DNA from: Amycolatopsis thermoflava N1165
Lineage (GTDB): Bacteria > Actinomycetota > Actinomycetes > Mycobacteriales > Pseudonocardiaceae
Assembly (NCBI RefSeq): GCF_000473265.1
Contig: NZ_KI421511.1
Coordinates: 5,376,360-5,440,359 of the forward strand
Direction of reading: 5' to 3'
Length of the DNA stretch: 64,000 nt
Below, one piece after another: positions 1 to 8,082 of this stretch. The translations under genes and the position numbers were made by a program. The notes under the pieces are model-generated. The model saw only the letters and a program-made list of their open reading frames with translations. It had not been told where the DNA came from and searched no databases. Positions within the stretch are counted from its first letter, which is position 1, and every line of letters starts with the position of its first letter.

Positions 1-77
1 CGCGAAGCGACCACGAGCGGCCACAGCATCAGGACGTAGACGGGCACGCTGAGCAGCCCGAGTAGTGCGGTCGACAA
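1..77 (-). CDS. Partial membrane-protein gene, N-terminus only
   Basis: The first 77 bases read on the minus strand as the start of a gene cut by the window edge. A TTG start at 77 follows a purine-rich GGGGGAAA stretch. The 25 visible residues are hydrophobic (they include STALLGLLSVPVYVLMLWPL) and look like a signal sequence or first membrane segment. It diverges from the HAD hydrolase gene, leaving about 130 bp of shared promoter region. No family can be named from so little sequence. Confidence 0.4.
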   Translation of the reverse strand, partial: MSTALLGLLSVPVYVLMLWPLVVAS

Positions 78-210
78 GGTGATTTCCCCCGGTGCGCGGT
101 CAGTGCCCCGATCGAAGCACATCGGTGTCCGTTCCGGAGGGATCGCCTGATCCGGATCCGTGACGTCCTCGCTACGCTGACCCCAGGGACGAGCGCAGGA
201 GGCGGTGTGC

Positions 211-1095
211 GTGTGGCGCAGCAGGGGTGACGGCCCGGAACGCGAGCGGCTCGCCGAGATGGCCGGCGAGGCGTCGGCCGACGCCGCCGTGGCCATGGAG
301 TCCCAGCTCGACGTGCCGCCGGCCCCGCCGGACCTGACCGCGGCCGCGTTCTTCGACGTCGACAACACGATGATGATGGGCGCGTCGATCTTCCACTTCG
401 CCCGCGGTCTCGCCGCGCGCAAGTACTTCACCACCTCCGACCTGGCCGGGTTCGCGTGGCAGCAGATCAAGTTCCGGGTCGGCGGGCGCGAGTCGCACAG
501 CGGCGTGCAGTCCAGCCGGGAGCAGGCGCTGTCGTTCGTCGCGGGCAAGACGGTCGCCGAGATGAACCAGGTCGGCGAAGAGATCTACGACGAGCTGATG
601 GCCGACAAGATCTGGTCGGGCACGCGCGCGCTGGCCGAAATGCACCTCAACGCGGGCCAGCGGGTGTGGCTGGTGACGGCGACGCCGGTCGAACTCGCGG
701 CGATCATCTCCCGGCGGCTCGGGCTGACCGGCGCCCTGGGCACGGTGGCGGAGCACGTGGACGGCGTCTACACCGGTCGCCTGGTGGGCGATCTGCTGCA
801 CGGCCGGGCGAAGGCGCACGCGGTGCGGGCGCTGGCCGCGCGGGAGGGCCTGAACCTGCGGCGCTGCACGGCGTACTCGGACTCGTCGAACGACATCCCG
901 ATGCTGTCCGTGTGCGGCACGGCGGTGGCGGTCAACCCGGACGCCGGCCTGCGCGAGGTGGCGCGCGCCCGTGGCTGGGAGATCCGCGACTTCCGGACCG
1001 GCCGGAAGGCCGCGAAGATCGGGGTGCCGTCGGTGCTGGGCGCGGGCGCGCTGGCCGGCGCCGTGGCAGCCGGAATGGCCTACCGCCGCCGCTGA
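211..1095 (+). CDS. HAD-IB family phosphatase (SerB-like)
   Basis: This is a haloacid-dehalogenase superfamily IB phosphatase of 294 residues, related to phosphoserine phosphatase. The nucleophile motif FFDVDNT lies at residues 47-53 (Asp49 and Asp51), and the metal-binding SDSSND motif at 223-228. A hydrophobic C-terminal stretch followed by RRR suggests membrane association. AGGAGG at 197-202 is 8 bases from GTG 211 but only 2 from GTG 205, so 211 is preferred. The position matches Rv0505c (serB1) in M. tuberculosis. The substrate is not shown by sequence; related proteins may act on phospholipid or amino-acid phosphates. Confidence 0.85.
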   Translation: MWRSRGDGPERERLAEMAGEASADAAVAMESQLDVPPAPPDLTAAAFFDVDNTMMMGASIFHFARGLAARKYFTTSDLAGFAWQQIKFRVGGRESHSGVQSSREQALSFVAGKTVAEMNQVGEEIYDELMADKIWSGTRALAEMHLNAGQRVWLVTATPVELAAIISRRLGLTGALGTVAEHVDGVYTGRLVGDLLHGRAKAHAVRALAAREGLNLRRCTAYSDSSNDIPMLSVCGTAVAVNPDAGLREVARARGWEIRDFRTGRKAAKIGVPSVLGAGALAGAVAAGMAYRRR

Positions 1096-1149
1096 GCCCA
1101 GCCCCCGCGCCCACCGCTGCGGTGGCTCGCCGAAGCGGGCGCGCCGGAC

Positions 1150-1281
1150 CTACGGCCGTCGCTGCGGTCGCCGGTTTCGCGTCGACTCACCGGCTGGGAT
1201 GCCGGTGACCAGGTTCGCCAGCTTCAGCACCTCGCCGACGGTACGGCCCACCACGTACCCGATCCGCTTGATCAACCCCAT
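1150..1281 (-). CDS. Small basic protein, 43 aa
   Basis: A short reading frame 25 bp downstream of the acyltransferase gene and on the same strand encodes 43 residues beginning MGLIKRIGYVVGRTVGEVLK. The first 30 residues would form an amphipathic helix; the C-terminus is Arg-rich and ends RRPQRRP. No good ribosome-binding site is visible, so it would depend on coupling to the upstream gene. I do not recognise the family. It could be a genuine membrane-surface peptide or a chance frame. Confidence 0.45.
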   Translation of the reverse strand: MGLIKRIGYVVGRTVGEVLKLANLVTGIPAGESTRNRRPQRRP

Positions 1282-1305
1282 GCCACCAGGATGGCACGGA
1301 GCCGG

Positions 1306-2298
1306 TCAGTCCTTGAACGCGCTCCGCCGGTGCGCCAGCCTCCGGTACAGCGTCGTCTGGATGGACTCGCGCACCTGGTCGGTCAGCGAGAACACCAGCA
1401 TCGGGTCGTCGAGGTCCTCGTCGGCGAAACCGTCGGTCCGGATGGGCTCCCCGAACTCGATGTGCCACTTCGTCGGCAACGGGATCGCGCCCAGCGGCCC
1501 GAGCAGCGGGAAGAACGGCGTCACCGGGAAGTACGGCAGCCCGAGCAGGCGGGCCAGCGGCTTCAGGTCGCCGATCTTCGGGTAGATCTCCTCGGCGCCG
1601 ACGATCGAGCACGGGATGATCGGCACCCGCGTCCGCAGCGCCGCCGACACGAACCCGCCGCGCCCGAACCGCTGCAGCCGGTACCGCGCCGAGAACGGCT
1701 TGCCGATGCCCTTGTAGCCCTCCGGCCACACGCCGACCAGCTCACCGGAGCACAGCAGCCGCTCGGCGTCGGCCGTGCACGCCAGCGTCTGGCCGGTCTT
1801 GCGCGCCAGCGCCCCGAGCAGCGGCGTCTGGAACACCAGGTCCGCGCCGAGCATGCGCAGGTGCCGGTGCCCCGGCGTCTCGTCGTGCACGGCGACCGCC
1901 GTCATCACCGCGTCCAGCGGCACCGTGCCGGAGTGGTTGCACACGATGAGCGCGCCACCGTCGGCGGGCAGGTTCTCCGCGCCGTGCGTGGTCACCCGGA
2001 AGTACTTCTCGTACAGCAGCCGCAACGGCGGCAGCAGCAGGTTGTCGGTCAGCTCCGGGTCGAACCCGAACTCGTCGACGTCGTAATCACCGGTCAGCCG
2101 GTGCCGCAGGAACCCGAGGAACCTGCTCAGCGCGTCCGGTTCCGGTGCGGGCGGCTCCTCGGCCGGCGCGCTCCTCGTCGGGAACGCCACGACGGGCGCG
2201 TCGGCGGGGGTTTCCCCGGCCCGTGCCTCGACGTCGGCCGGCTTCTCGCGTCCGGGTGCGTGCAGGGGGATGACCTGGGCTTGCGCGCTGGTCGTCAC
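1306..2298 (-). CDS. Lysophospholipid acyltransferase-like (PlsC fold) protein
   Basis: This 330-residue protein has a disordered Pro/Ala-rich N-terminus of about 70 residues and then a PlsC-type glycerolipid acyltransferase domain. The HxxxxD block is present as NHSGTVPLD (about 150-158), and the substrate motif appears as VWPEGYKG. The family transfers acyl groups to lysophospholipids or related acceptors at the membrane. GTG 2298 is chosen because it lies just downstream of a GAGAGGAAAG run and 28 bp after the epimerase stop. It is the second gene of an epimerase-acyltransferase pair, as in Rv0501-Rv0502. Confidence 0.85.
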   Translation of the reverse strand: MTTSAQAQVIPLHAPGREKPADVEARAGETPADAPVVAFPTRSAPAEEPPAPEPDALSRFLGFLRHRLTGDYDVDEFGFDPELTDNLLLPPLRLLYEKYFRVTTHGAENLPADGGALIVCNHSGTVPLDAVMTAVAVHDETPGHRHLRMLGADLVFQTPLLGALARKTGQTLACTADAERLLCSGELVGVWPEGYKGIGKPFSARYRLQRFGRGGFVSAALRTRVPIIPCSIVGAEEIYPKIGDLKPLARLLGLPYFPVTPFFPLLGPLGAIPLPTKWHIEFGEPIRTDGFADEDLDDPMLVFSLTDQVRESIQTTLYRRLAHRRSAFKD

Positions 2299-2326
2299 TT
2301 GTCTTGCCCCGCTTTCCTCTCTTCGT

Positions 2327-3352
2327 TCATCGGACTGCCGCCAGCACCTTCCCGGCCGCTTCGGCCAGCTGCTCACCGTCCAGCACGGGCCGCAGACCGC
2401 GCCCGGTGACGTAGTCGTCGAAGGCCGCCTCCGTGGACCACCGCGGCCGGTAACCGAACACCTCGGCCAGCCGCGTCGTGTCGACGACCCGCCCGTAGTT
2501 CAGCAGGCGCACCTGATCCGGCGAGAAGTCCACCCTCGCGCCACGCAGCATCTTGGCCACCGTGCCCACCATGGCCAGCGGCACCGGCAGCTCGACCCGG
2601 CCCGCGCGCCGGATCGCTTGAGACAGTGTGAGTACCCCGTCGCCGCCCGCGTTGAACACGCCCGGTTTGTCTTCCAGGGTCGCCTTCTCCAGGATCGCCA
2701 GCGCGTCCGACGAATGGAGCAACTGCAGGCGGGCGTCGTAGCCGAGCACGGTCGGCACGACCGGGAGCGCGAAGTAGCGGGCCAGCACGGTGTCGACGTC
2801 CGGCCCGATGACGTTGGTGAAGCGCGTGGTGGTGATGGTGAGGTCGGGCCTACGGCGGGCCAGGCCGCGCACGTAGCCCTCCATCTCGACGGCGTCCTTG
2901 GCGTAGCCGCTCGACGAGGTCGGGATCAGCTCGGAGTCCTCGGTGAAGACGGCCGGGGAGCGGGGCCCGGAGCCGTACACCGCGGCGGTGGACTTCACGA
3001 CGAGCTTGCGCACCCGGGGCGCGCGCTGGCAGGCGGCGAGCAGGCGCATCGTGCCGATGACGTTGACTTCCTTGATCGCCGTGCGGCGCGCGGGGCCTGC
3101 CGGGTGCACGGTGGTCGAGCAGTGCACGACCGTGTCGACGCCTGCGGTGTCGATGACCTTGGCGATCAGCGGGTTGCGGATGTCTGCCCGGACGAACTCG
3201 GCGTGACCGAGGCGCTGCAGGACCTTGCGGGGCGGTGGCGCGGTGTCGACGCCGATGACCCGCTCCAGGTCCGGGTTGTTGCCAAGCCGTACCAGTAGCC
3301 TGCCTCCGAGTTCGCCGCCGACCCCGGTGACCAGCACGACATTGGACGCCAT
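2327..3352 (-). CDS. NAD-dependent epimerase/dehydratase (extended SDR)
   Basis: This is a 341-residue extended short-chain dehydrogenase with the Rossmann motif TGVGGELG at residues 9-16. The usual catalytic YxxxK is not obvious: the tyrosine region reads SSSGYAKDAVEME, with alanine where lysine is expected. The start at ATG 3352 has GGGGG four bases upstream. It heads an operon with the acyltransferase and corresponds in position to Rv0501 (galE2). The name galE2 would suggest a UDP-sugar substrate, but nothing in this sequence proves that. Confidence 0.8.
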   Translation of the reverse strand: MASNVVLVTGVGGELGGRLLVRLGNNPDLERVIGVDTAPPPRKVLQRLGHAEFVRADIRNPLIAKVIDTAGVDTVVHCSTTVHPAGPARRTAIKEVNVIGTMRLLAACQRAPRVRKLVVKSTAAVYGSGPRSPAVFTEDSELIPTSSSGYAKDAVEMEGYVRGLARRRPDLTITTTRFTNVIGPDVDTVLARYFALPVVPTVLGYDARLQLLHSSDALAILEKATLEDKPGVFNAGGDGVLTLSQAIRRAGRVELPVPLAMVGTVAKMLRGARVDFSPDQVRLLNYGRVVDTTRLAEVFGYRPRWSTEAAFDDYVTGRGLRPVLDGEQLAEAAGKVLAAVR

Positions 3353-3492
3353 GAAACCCCCTGACAAGGGTGTGGGATGTGGTGTTCGCGGCAGTGGCCG
3401 ATGCTACCCCGGACCCGGGCCGGAGTCAGGAGGCCTAACACGCTATTAACCCAGGTCAGGGACTTTGGTCACTGATCGCCGGAAAAAGCGCA

Positions 3493-3519
3493 CGGCCCGC
3501 CCAGGATCTGGACGGGCCG
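3493..3519 (-). terminator. Rho-independent terminator after bS22
   Basis: A 12-bp stem with one mismatch and a 3-base loop pairs 3493-3504 with 3508-3519. Read on the minus strand it lies 24 bases after the bS22 stop and is followed within about 8 bases by TTTTT, as expected of an intrinsic terminator. Confidence 0.7.
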
Positions 3520-3543
3520 CGTGAAGAGGCGTTCGCGCAGGAT

Positions 3544-3645
3544 TTACTTGCCCTGCTTGCGGCGCTGCATCCGCGTCCGGCGCAGCAGCTTGCGGTGCTT
3601 CTTCTTGGACATGCGCTTGCGGCGCTTCTTGATCACCGAGCCCAC
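3544..3645 (-). CDS. Small ribosomal protein bS22 (AURKAIP1/COX24 domain)
   Basis: This is a 33-residue, extremely basic peptide ([20 protein letters not shown], then [12 protein letters not shown]) matching the short actinobacterial 30S protein called bS22 in mycobacterial ribosome structures. GTG 3645 is preceded by AAGGAG with 7-base spacing. It has its own terminator. The position next to the BldC-like gene and proC equals Rv0500B. It is normally missed by gene finders because of its size. Confidence 0.9.
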   Translation of the reverse strand: MGSVIKKRRKRMSKKKHRKLLRRTRMQRRKQGK

Positions 3646-3968
3646 AGGTGCTCCTTCACGTTTCGTCTGCTTCACACGCTGCCCAGCGCAACGTCCAAAG
3701 AGTTGAAGCGCTACAGGCACGAGCGGCCTTTAAGGTTACCGGGCGGGCCCGCGCACCAGCGCGGGCCCCCGGCCTAGTGCGTGTTCGAAGCGGCGGAGCC
3801 GCTTGCTCCACGCTCGCAACTTGCACCGCCGCGGGTTCTGAGGTGGTTCCTCGCGAGGACAGCGCCGACGTGGTGAATTGGACATTCATGAGTCGGCGAT
3901 CCCACAGCGAGGGGCCGCCTCAGGTTCCGCTACCCGCACCGCCAAGCAAGCTGCTCTCCGAACTGTTG
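3646..3968. other. Intergenic region with hairpins and a palindrome
   Basis: No gene is seen in these 323 bp. They hold three perfect dyads: a 10-bp stem with loop ACCA (3745-3754/3759-3768), placed as a terminator for the BldC-like gene; a 7-bp stem with loop GGA (3788-3804); and the 12-bp palindrome TCCTCGCGAGGA (3848-3859). The bS22 promoter must lie between 3646 and about 3744. Confidence 0.6.
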
Positions 3969-4181
3969 TCAGCCCACATCGAAGTAGGCGCTCTCCAGGT
4001 ATTCGTGGACTGCCTTCTCGGGCACCCGGAACGACTTGCCGACGCGAACGGCCGGTAGCTCGCCCGAGTGCACGAGCCGGTAGACGGTCATCTTGGAGAC
4101 CCGCATCAGCGAGGCCACCTCGGCGACCGTCAGGAACTGGACCTGCCCGACGGCGGGCACGTCCTTGTTGTTCGACGGCAT
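3969..4181 (-). CDS. BldC/excisionase-like MerR-type DNA-binding protein
   Basis: This 70-residue protein is a single winged helix-turn-helix of the MerR/excisionase class. The region QFLTVAEVASLMRVSKMTVY and the following RLVHSGELPAVRVGKSFRV are typical of BldC of Streptomyces and of Rv0500A. BldC controls the switch from vegetative growth to development by cooperative binding to direct repeats. The start ATG 4181 has only a weak GGTGA upstream. The wing segment ends in a conserved acidic tail (EKAVHEYLESAYFDVG). Confidence 0.9.
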   Translation of the reverse strand: MPSNNKDVPAVGQVQFLTVAEVASLMRVSKMTVYRLVHSGELPAVRVGKSFRVPEKAVHEYLESAYFDVG

Positions 4182-4370
4182 ACGTCACCGTGCCCTTCGA
4201 CACGTGCCGTGCCGCTCGGCTTCCCCACCGGGCGGTACCGACACGCACGTGCTTCACCCTTGAGGGTAGCGGGACACCTGGGGCCAATGCGACGCCCGGC
4301 CGGTACTTTCCCGCGAAAGAGCCCGCTCGGCGGAGCCCGTTCGGCCTAGTCAGACCCGGTGCGCGCGGTC

Positions 4371-5177
4371 TTATTCGTGGGCTTTGCCGAGTTCGACGGA
4401 CCGGTCCCGGGCCGCTTCGATGGCCGCCAGCAGCGCGGCCCGCACGCCGTGCTTCTCCAGTTCGCGGATCGCGTTGATCGTGGTTCCCGCGGGGGACGTG
4501 ACGGCCTCCCGCAGGATCACCGGGTGCTCGTCGGTCTCGGCGAGCATCTTCGCGGCGCCCACGGCCGACTGGATGATCAGCTTCTCCGCCACCGCGCGGG
4601 GCAGCCCGAGCAGGATACCAGCGTCGATCATGGCCTCGACCAGGAAGAAGAAGTACGCGGGCCCGGACCCGGACAGCGCGGTGACGGCGTCCTGCTGCGC
4701 CTCGGGCACCTCGACGACCTGGCCGACGGTGGCGAGCATCTCCTTCACCAGCGCGACGTGCTCGGGGGTGGCGTGCTTGCCGGGCGACACGGCGCTCATC
4801 GCCTCGCCGACGACCATCGGCGTGTTCGGCATGACCCGCACGACCGGCACGCCGTCCGGCAGCCGCCGCTCGTAGAGGCTGGTGGGCAGGCCCGCGCAGA
4901 GCGACACGACCAGCGAGCCCGGACCCACCAGCGGCGCCAGCTCGGCCAGCACGGGCTCGATGTCCTGCGGCTTGACGGCGACGACGAGCACGTCGGCGCG
5001 CTTGGCCGCCTCGGCGACCTCCACCCCGGCGATGCCGTAGCGCCCGGTCAGCTCGGCGGCGCGTTCCGGGTGGCGTTCGGTGAACAGCAGCTCCTCGGCA
5101 CTGCGACCGCCCTGCAGCAGGCCCGCCAGCAGCGCCTCACCGATCTTCCCCGCCCCGAGAACCGCGATAACCGTCAT
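4371..5177 (-). CDS. proC: Pyrroline-5-carboxylate reductase
   Basis: ProC catalyses the last step of proline synthesis, NAD(P)H-dependent reduction of pyrroline-5-carboxylate. The 268-residue protein starts MTVIAVLGAGKIGEALLAGL with the dinucleotide fold GxGxxG at 8-13. It contains the family blocks VRVMPNTPMVVGEAMS, LSGSGPAYFFFLVEAM and SPAGTTINAIRELEKHGVRA. The position corresponds to Rv0500. Upstream, the same-strand neighbours are a thioesterase and proline dehydrogenase, so proline synthesis and breakdown genes lie almost side by side. Confidence 0.95.
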   Translation of the reverse strand: MTVIAVLGAGKIGEALLAGLLQGGRSAEELLFTERHPERAAELTGRYGIAGVEVAEAAKRADVLVVAVKPQDIEPVLAELAPLVGPGSLVVSLCAGLPTSLYERRLPDGVPVVRVMPNTPMVVGEAMSAVSPGKHATPEHVALVKEMLATVGQVVEVPEAQQDAVTALSGSGPAYFFFLVEAMIDAGILLGLPRAVAEKLIIQSAVGAAKMLAETDEHPVILREAVTSPAGTTINAIRELEKHGVRAALLAAIEAARDRSVELGKAHE

Positions 5178-5194
5178 GGCACCAGCGTGCCAAA

Positions 5195-5473
5195 GCCCGC
5201 TCAGGGGGCCGGTGCCAGGGTGAGCACGACGCCCGGCCCAGCCAGGCGCCCAGCGGCAGCGGCGCCGGCGCAGCCCGGGGGCACAACACGGCCCGGCCGG
5301 CGCGCCCACCCGGCAACAGCGCCGGCGCAGCCCTGGGGCGCACAACGCCGGCCCCCGGCGAGCCCGCTCAGGGGCCAAAGCCAGGATGAGCGCGACCGCC
5401 TCCACGAGCGGCGCGACCACCCGGCGCCCGTGCCGGGTAGCGCCGAGTCCGCTCAGGGGGCCGGTGCCAGGGC
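5195..5473. repeat. Diverged direct repeats between proC and the thioesterase gene
   Basis: A unit of about 25-35 bp containing CCGCTCAGGGGGCCGGTGCC occurs at 5195-5230, in altered form at 5362-5396, and at 5447-5470, where it is the 3' end and stop of the thioesterase gene. A second pair, around GCGCCGGCGCAGCCC, lies at about 5260 and 5320. The intergenic space appears to have grown by repeated copying of the gene end. Confidence 0.65.
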
Positions 5474-6277
5474 CAGTTGCCGCGCCTGGCAGACCAGCCG
5501 TCCGGCCGAGTCGATGACCGTGGCGTCCGAGTCGAACCACGCCTCCTGCACCGTCCGGCAGTCGACCTGCACGCGGAGCCACCCCGGCGCCGGCCGGGCG
5601 CGCACGAGTGCCGTCAGCTGGGCCGTCGGCGCCCACCCCATCCGCCCGAGGTTGAACACGACCGGCGGGTTGATGTCGCCCGCGAGCAGCGCGAAGTACG
5701 TGTCCGGCACCGAGTAGCGCGGCTTCACCCACAGCCGCAGCCGTGGGTCGCCGCTGCGGCCGGCCAGGTACCCGGCGGTCGCCGGGTCGATCCGCACGTC
5801 GCAGCCCTTCGCCAGGTTGAACACGCCCTCCGACGTCTCCCCGGCCAGGTGGATCGCCCGCGGCGGCGGTTCGACCGGCATCTGCGGCAGGTCCGCCCAG
5901 TCCGCCCGGCGCACCGGCAGCCGCCCGGTGGTGACCGTCGCCTCGACGCAGCTGCGTCCCCGCTGCTCCAGCCGCACCGCGACGACCGTCGCCCGGCGGC
6001 CGACCTTGCGGATGTCGGTCCGCAGCAGCGCCGGGCCGATCGCGGGCGGCCGGAGGAACTCGGCGCTCACGGCCAGTGGATCGGTCGAGGGCTCGCCCCG
6101 TTCGGACAGCACGGCCAGCGCCGCGCGGGCCATCAACGCGATCAGGAATCCCCCGTGCGGGTGGGTGCCGATGGACCATTCGTGTCGCAGGTCGGCCGTC
6201 AGCGTGCCGTCGCCCAGCGACCGGACCGCGCACGCAGCCTCGAAGGACGCGTTGTCCGGAACCTCTGCCGCGCTCAC
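5453..6277 (-). CDS. Acyl-CoA thioesterase-like double-hotdog protein
   Basis: This 274-residue protein resembles the TesB-like thioesterase family. The N-terminal hotdog contains the WSIGTHPHGGFLIALMARAA block, in which the Gly-rich turn precedes the long helix, and the second half repeats the fold (RYSVPDTYFALLAGDINPPV). Members hydrolyse acyl-CoAs. The GTG start overlaps the proline dehydrogenase stop in GTGA, so the two genes are translationally coupled. The acyl substrate cannot be told from sequence, and the link to proline metabolism is by position only. Confidence 0.75.
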   Translation of the reverse strand: MSAAEVPDNASFEAACAVRSLGDGTLTADLRHEWSIGTHPHGGFLIALMARAALAVLSERGEPSTDPLAVSAEFLRPPAIGPALLRTDIRKVGRRATVVAVRLEQRGRSCVEATVTTGRLPVRRADWADLPQMPVEPPPRAIHLAGETSEGVFNLAKGCDVRIDPATAGYLAGRSGDPRLRLWVKPRYSVPDTYFALLAGDINPPVVFNLGRMGWAPTAQLTALVRARPAPGWLRVQVDCRTVQEAWFDSDATVIDSAGRLVCQARQLALAPAP

Positions 6278-7200
6278 GAACGGCTTACCAGCGCGCGCAG
6301 GAAGAACATCAGGTTCGCGGGGCGCTCGGCGAGCCGCCGCATCAGGTAGGGGTACCAGTGCTCCCCGAACGGCACGTAGACGCGCACCGTCTCCCCCTCG
6401 CCGGCGAGGCGCCGCTGCTCGTCGGGGCGGACCCCGTACAGCATCTGGTACTCGTAGCTGCCCTGCTTGCGGCCGTACCAGCGGGCGCGCTCGGCCAGGA
6501 TGGCGATCAACCGTGGGTCGTGCGTGGCGAACATGGGGTAACCGTCACCGGCCAGCAGCGAGTTCGCACAGCGGACATAACCGAGGTCGACCTCGTGTGC
6601 CCGCGTGAACGCCACCTCGTCCGGCTCGGCGTAGGCCCCCTTGCACAACCGGATCCGCGAGTCCGCCACCGCCAGCGCGCGCACGTCGTCCTCGGTGCGG
6701 CGCAGGTACGCCTGCAGCACGCCGCCCACCCACGGCCAGGTGCGGCGCAGCTCGGCGAGCACGCGCAGCGTCGCGTCCGTCGTGGTGTGGTCCTCCATGT
6801 CGAGCGTGACGGTGGTGCCGCACTGCTCGGCCGCCGCGCACACCCGGTACGCGTTGTCCAGCGCGAGCCGCTCGTCCAGCCGAAGGCCCAGCGCGGACAG
6901 CTTGACGCTCACCTCGACCCGCGCGGCCAGGCCCTCGGCGTAGAGCCGGTCCAGCAGCGCGAGGTAGGTCTGGACCGTCCGCTCCGCGTGCCCGGTCTCG
7001 GTCACGTCCTCGCCGAGGTGGTCCAGCGTCACCCACAGGCCGTCGTCCACCAGCCGGGCCACGCGCGTCACCGCGTCCGCGATGGTGTTCCCGGCGACGA
7101 ACCGCTCGACCACTCCCGAGGTTCCCGGGGTTGTCGCCACGAGGTGGCGGACCACCTCGCTTCCGGCGGCGGCGAGGATCAGCGAGCGCAGCGGGTTCAC
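6274..7200 (-). CDS. Proline dehydrogenase (monofunctional PutB/PruB type)
   Basis: This 308-residue protein has the TIM-barrel proline dehydrogenase pattern. It includes SVKLSALGLRLDERLAL, TLDMEDHTTTDATL, RLCKGAYAEPDEVAF and the C-terminal flavin/substrate segment YEYQMLYGVRPDEQRRL with VYVPFGEHWYPYLMRRL. It oxidises proline to pyrroline-5-carboxylate with FAD. The partner P5C dehydrogenase (PruA) is not in this window. It starts at GTG 7200, 83 bp after the sugar-phosphate isomerase gene, and overlaps the thioesterase gene by 4 bp. Confidence 0.92.
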   Translation of the reverse strand: MNPLRSLILAAAGSEVVRHLVATTPGTSGVVERFVAGNTIADAVTRVARLVDDGLWVTLDHLGEDVTETGHAERTVQTYLALLDRLYAEGLAARVEVSVKLSALGLRLDERLALDNAYRVCAAAEQCGTTVTLDMEDHTTTDATLRVLAELRRTWPWVGGVLQAYLRRTEDDVRALAVADSRIRLCKGAYAEPDEVAFTRAHEVDLGYVRCANSLLAGDGYPMFATHDPRLIAILAERARWYGRKQGSYEYQMLYGVRPDEQRRLAGEGETVRVYVPFGEHWYPYLMRRLAERPANLMFFLRALVSRS

Positions 7201-7283
7201 AGCGGAAACTTTACGTGTTCATCTATCGGAAGCCCATGATCCGCGCCGCCCCCTGACCCAAGAAGTTGATCTTGTAATGTGCC

Positions 7284-8075
7284 TCACTGGCCCAGGTGGA
7301 AGCGCGCGAACAGCAGGGCCTCGGCAAGATCGCGGGCGCGGTCCGCGGCGCTCACCGCGCGCCGCGTGTTGACCTCCAGAACCACCTGACCGGTGAACGA
7401 CGCCGCGACCAGCTTCTCCAGCAGCTCCGCGCACGGCTGGTTCCCACGGCCCGGGACGAGGTGCTCGTCCTTCGGGACACCCGTCCCGTCCGCGAGGTGC
7501 ACGTGCGTCAGGCCGCGGCCCATCCGCTCGGCCAGCTCCATCGCGTCCATGCCCGCCGCGGCGCTGTGCGACAGGTCGAGCGTGTAGTGGCGGTACCCGA
7601 CTTCCGTGGGGTCGATCGAGGGCCGGAACGCGGACACCCTGGCGTCCCGGCGGCCACCCGGCGGCCGGACCTTGAACATGTTCTCGACCGCGATCTCGAC
7701 CCCGGTCTCGTCCTCCAGCTCGGCCACCAGATCGGCGAACATGTCGCCGTAGCGGCGCTGCCACCGGAACGGCGGGTGCACGACGACGGTGCGCGCGTCC
7801 AGCTCGATGGCCGCCTCGACGCTGCGCCGCAGCCGGACCGCCGGGTCCGGCGACCAGACCCGCTGCGTGATCAGCAGCGACGGCGAGTGCACGGACAGCA
7901 CCGGCACCCCGGTCTGCCGCGACAGCCGCCGCAACGCCCCGACGTCCTGGCTGAGCGGGTCGACCCAGACCATCACCTCGACCCCGTCGTAACCCAGCCG
8001 CTGGGCCAGCTCGAAACCGGCGCCGGCCCGCAACGGCCAGACCGACGCGGTGGACATCCCGATCGGTACCGGCAC
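7284..8075 (-). CDS. Sugar phosphate isomerase/epimerase (xylose isomerase-like TIM barrel)
   Basis: This is a 263-residue AP-endonuclease-2/xylose-isomerase-like barrel. Metal-ligand regions are visible: EVMVWVDPLSQD, VLSVHSPSLL, TVVVHPPFRWQ, EIAVENMF, HYTLDLSHSA, THVHLADGTG and QVVLEVNT. The reaction is not known; the family includes epimerases and endonuclease IV-like enzymes. The gene is Rv0498-like in position and starts 7 bp after the stop of the Pro-rich membrane-protein gene, so the two are an operon. Confidence 0.8.
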   Translation of the reverse strand: MPVPIGMSTASVWPLRAGAGFELAQRLGYDGVEVMVWVDPLSQDVGALRRLSRQTGVPVLSVHSPSLLITQRVWSPDPAVRLRRSVEAAIELDARTVVVHPPFRWQRRYGDMFADLVAELEDETGVEIAVENMFKVRPPGGRRDARVSAFRPSIDPTEVGYRHYTLDLSHSAAAGMDAMELAERMGRGLTHVHLADGTGVPKDEHLVPGRGNQPCAELLEKLVAASFTGQVVLEVNTRRAVSAADRARDLAEALLFARFHLGQ

Positions 8076-8082
8076 GTTCGCG

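Noticed and set aside
1291-2409. Long plus-strand frame opposite the acyltransferase gene.
   Set aside because: Antisense shadow with Arg/His/Gln-rich text typical of GC-rich complementary frames; the minus-strand gene has clear motifs.
4371-6233. A continuous reading frame joining proC to upstream sequence, suggesting a 620-aa fusion.
   Set aside because: The upstream part is the thioesterase gene read in the wrong frame; ProC has its own ATG at 5177 and normal length.
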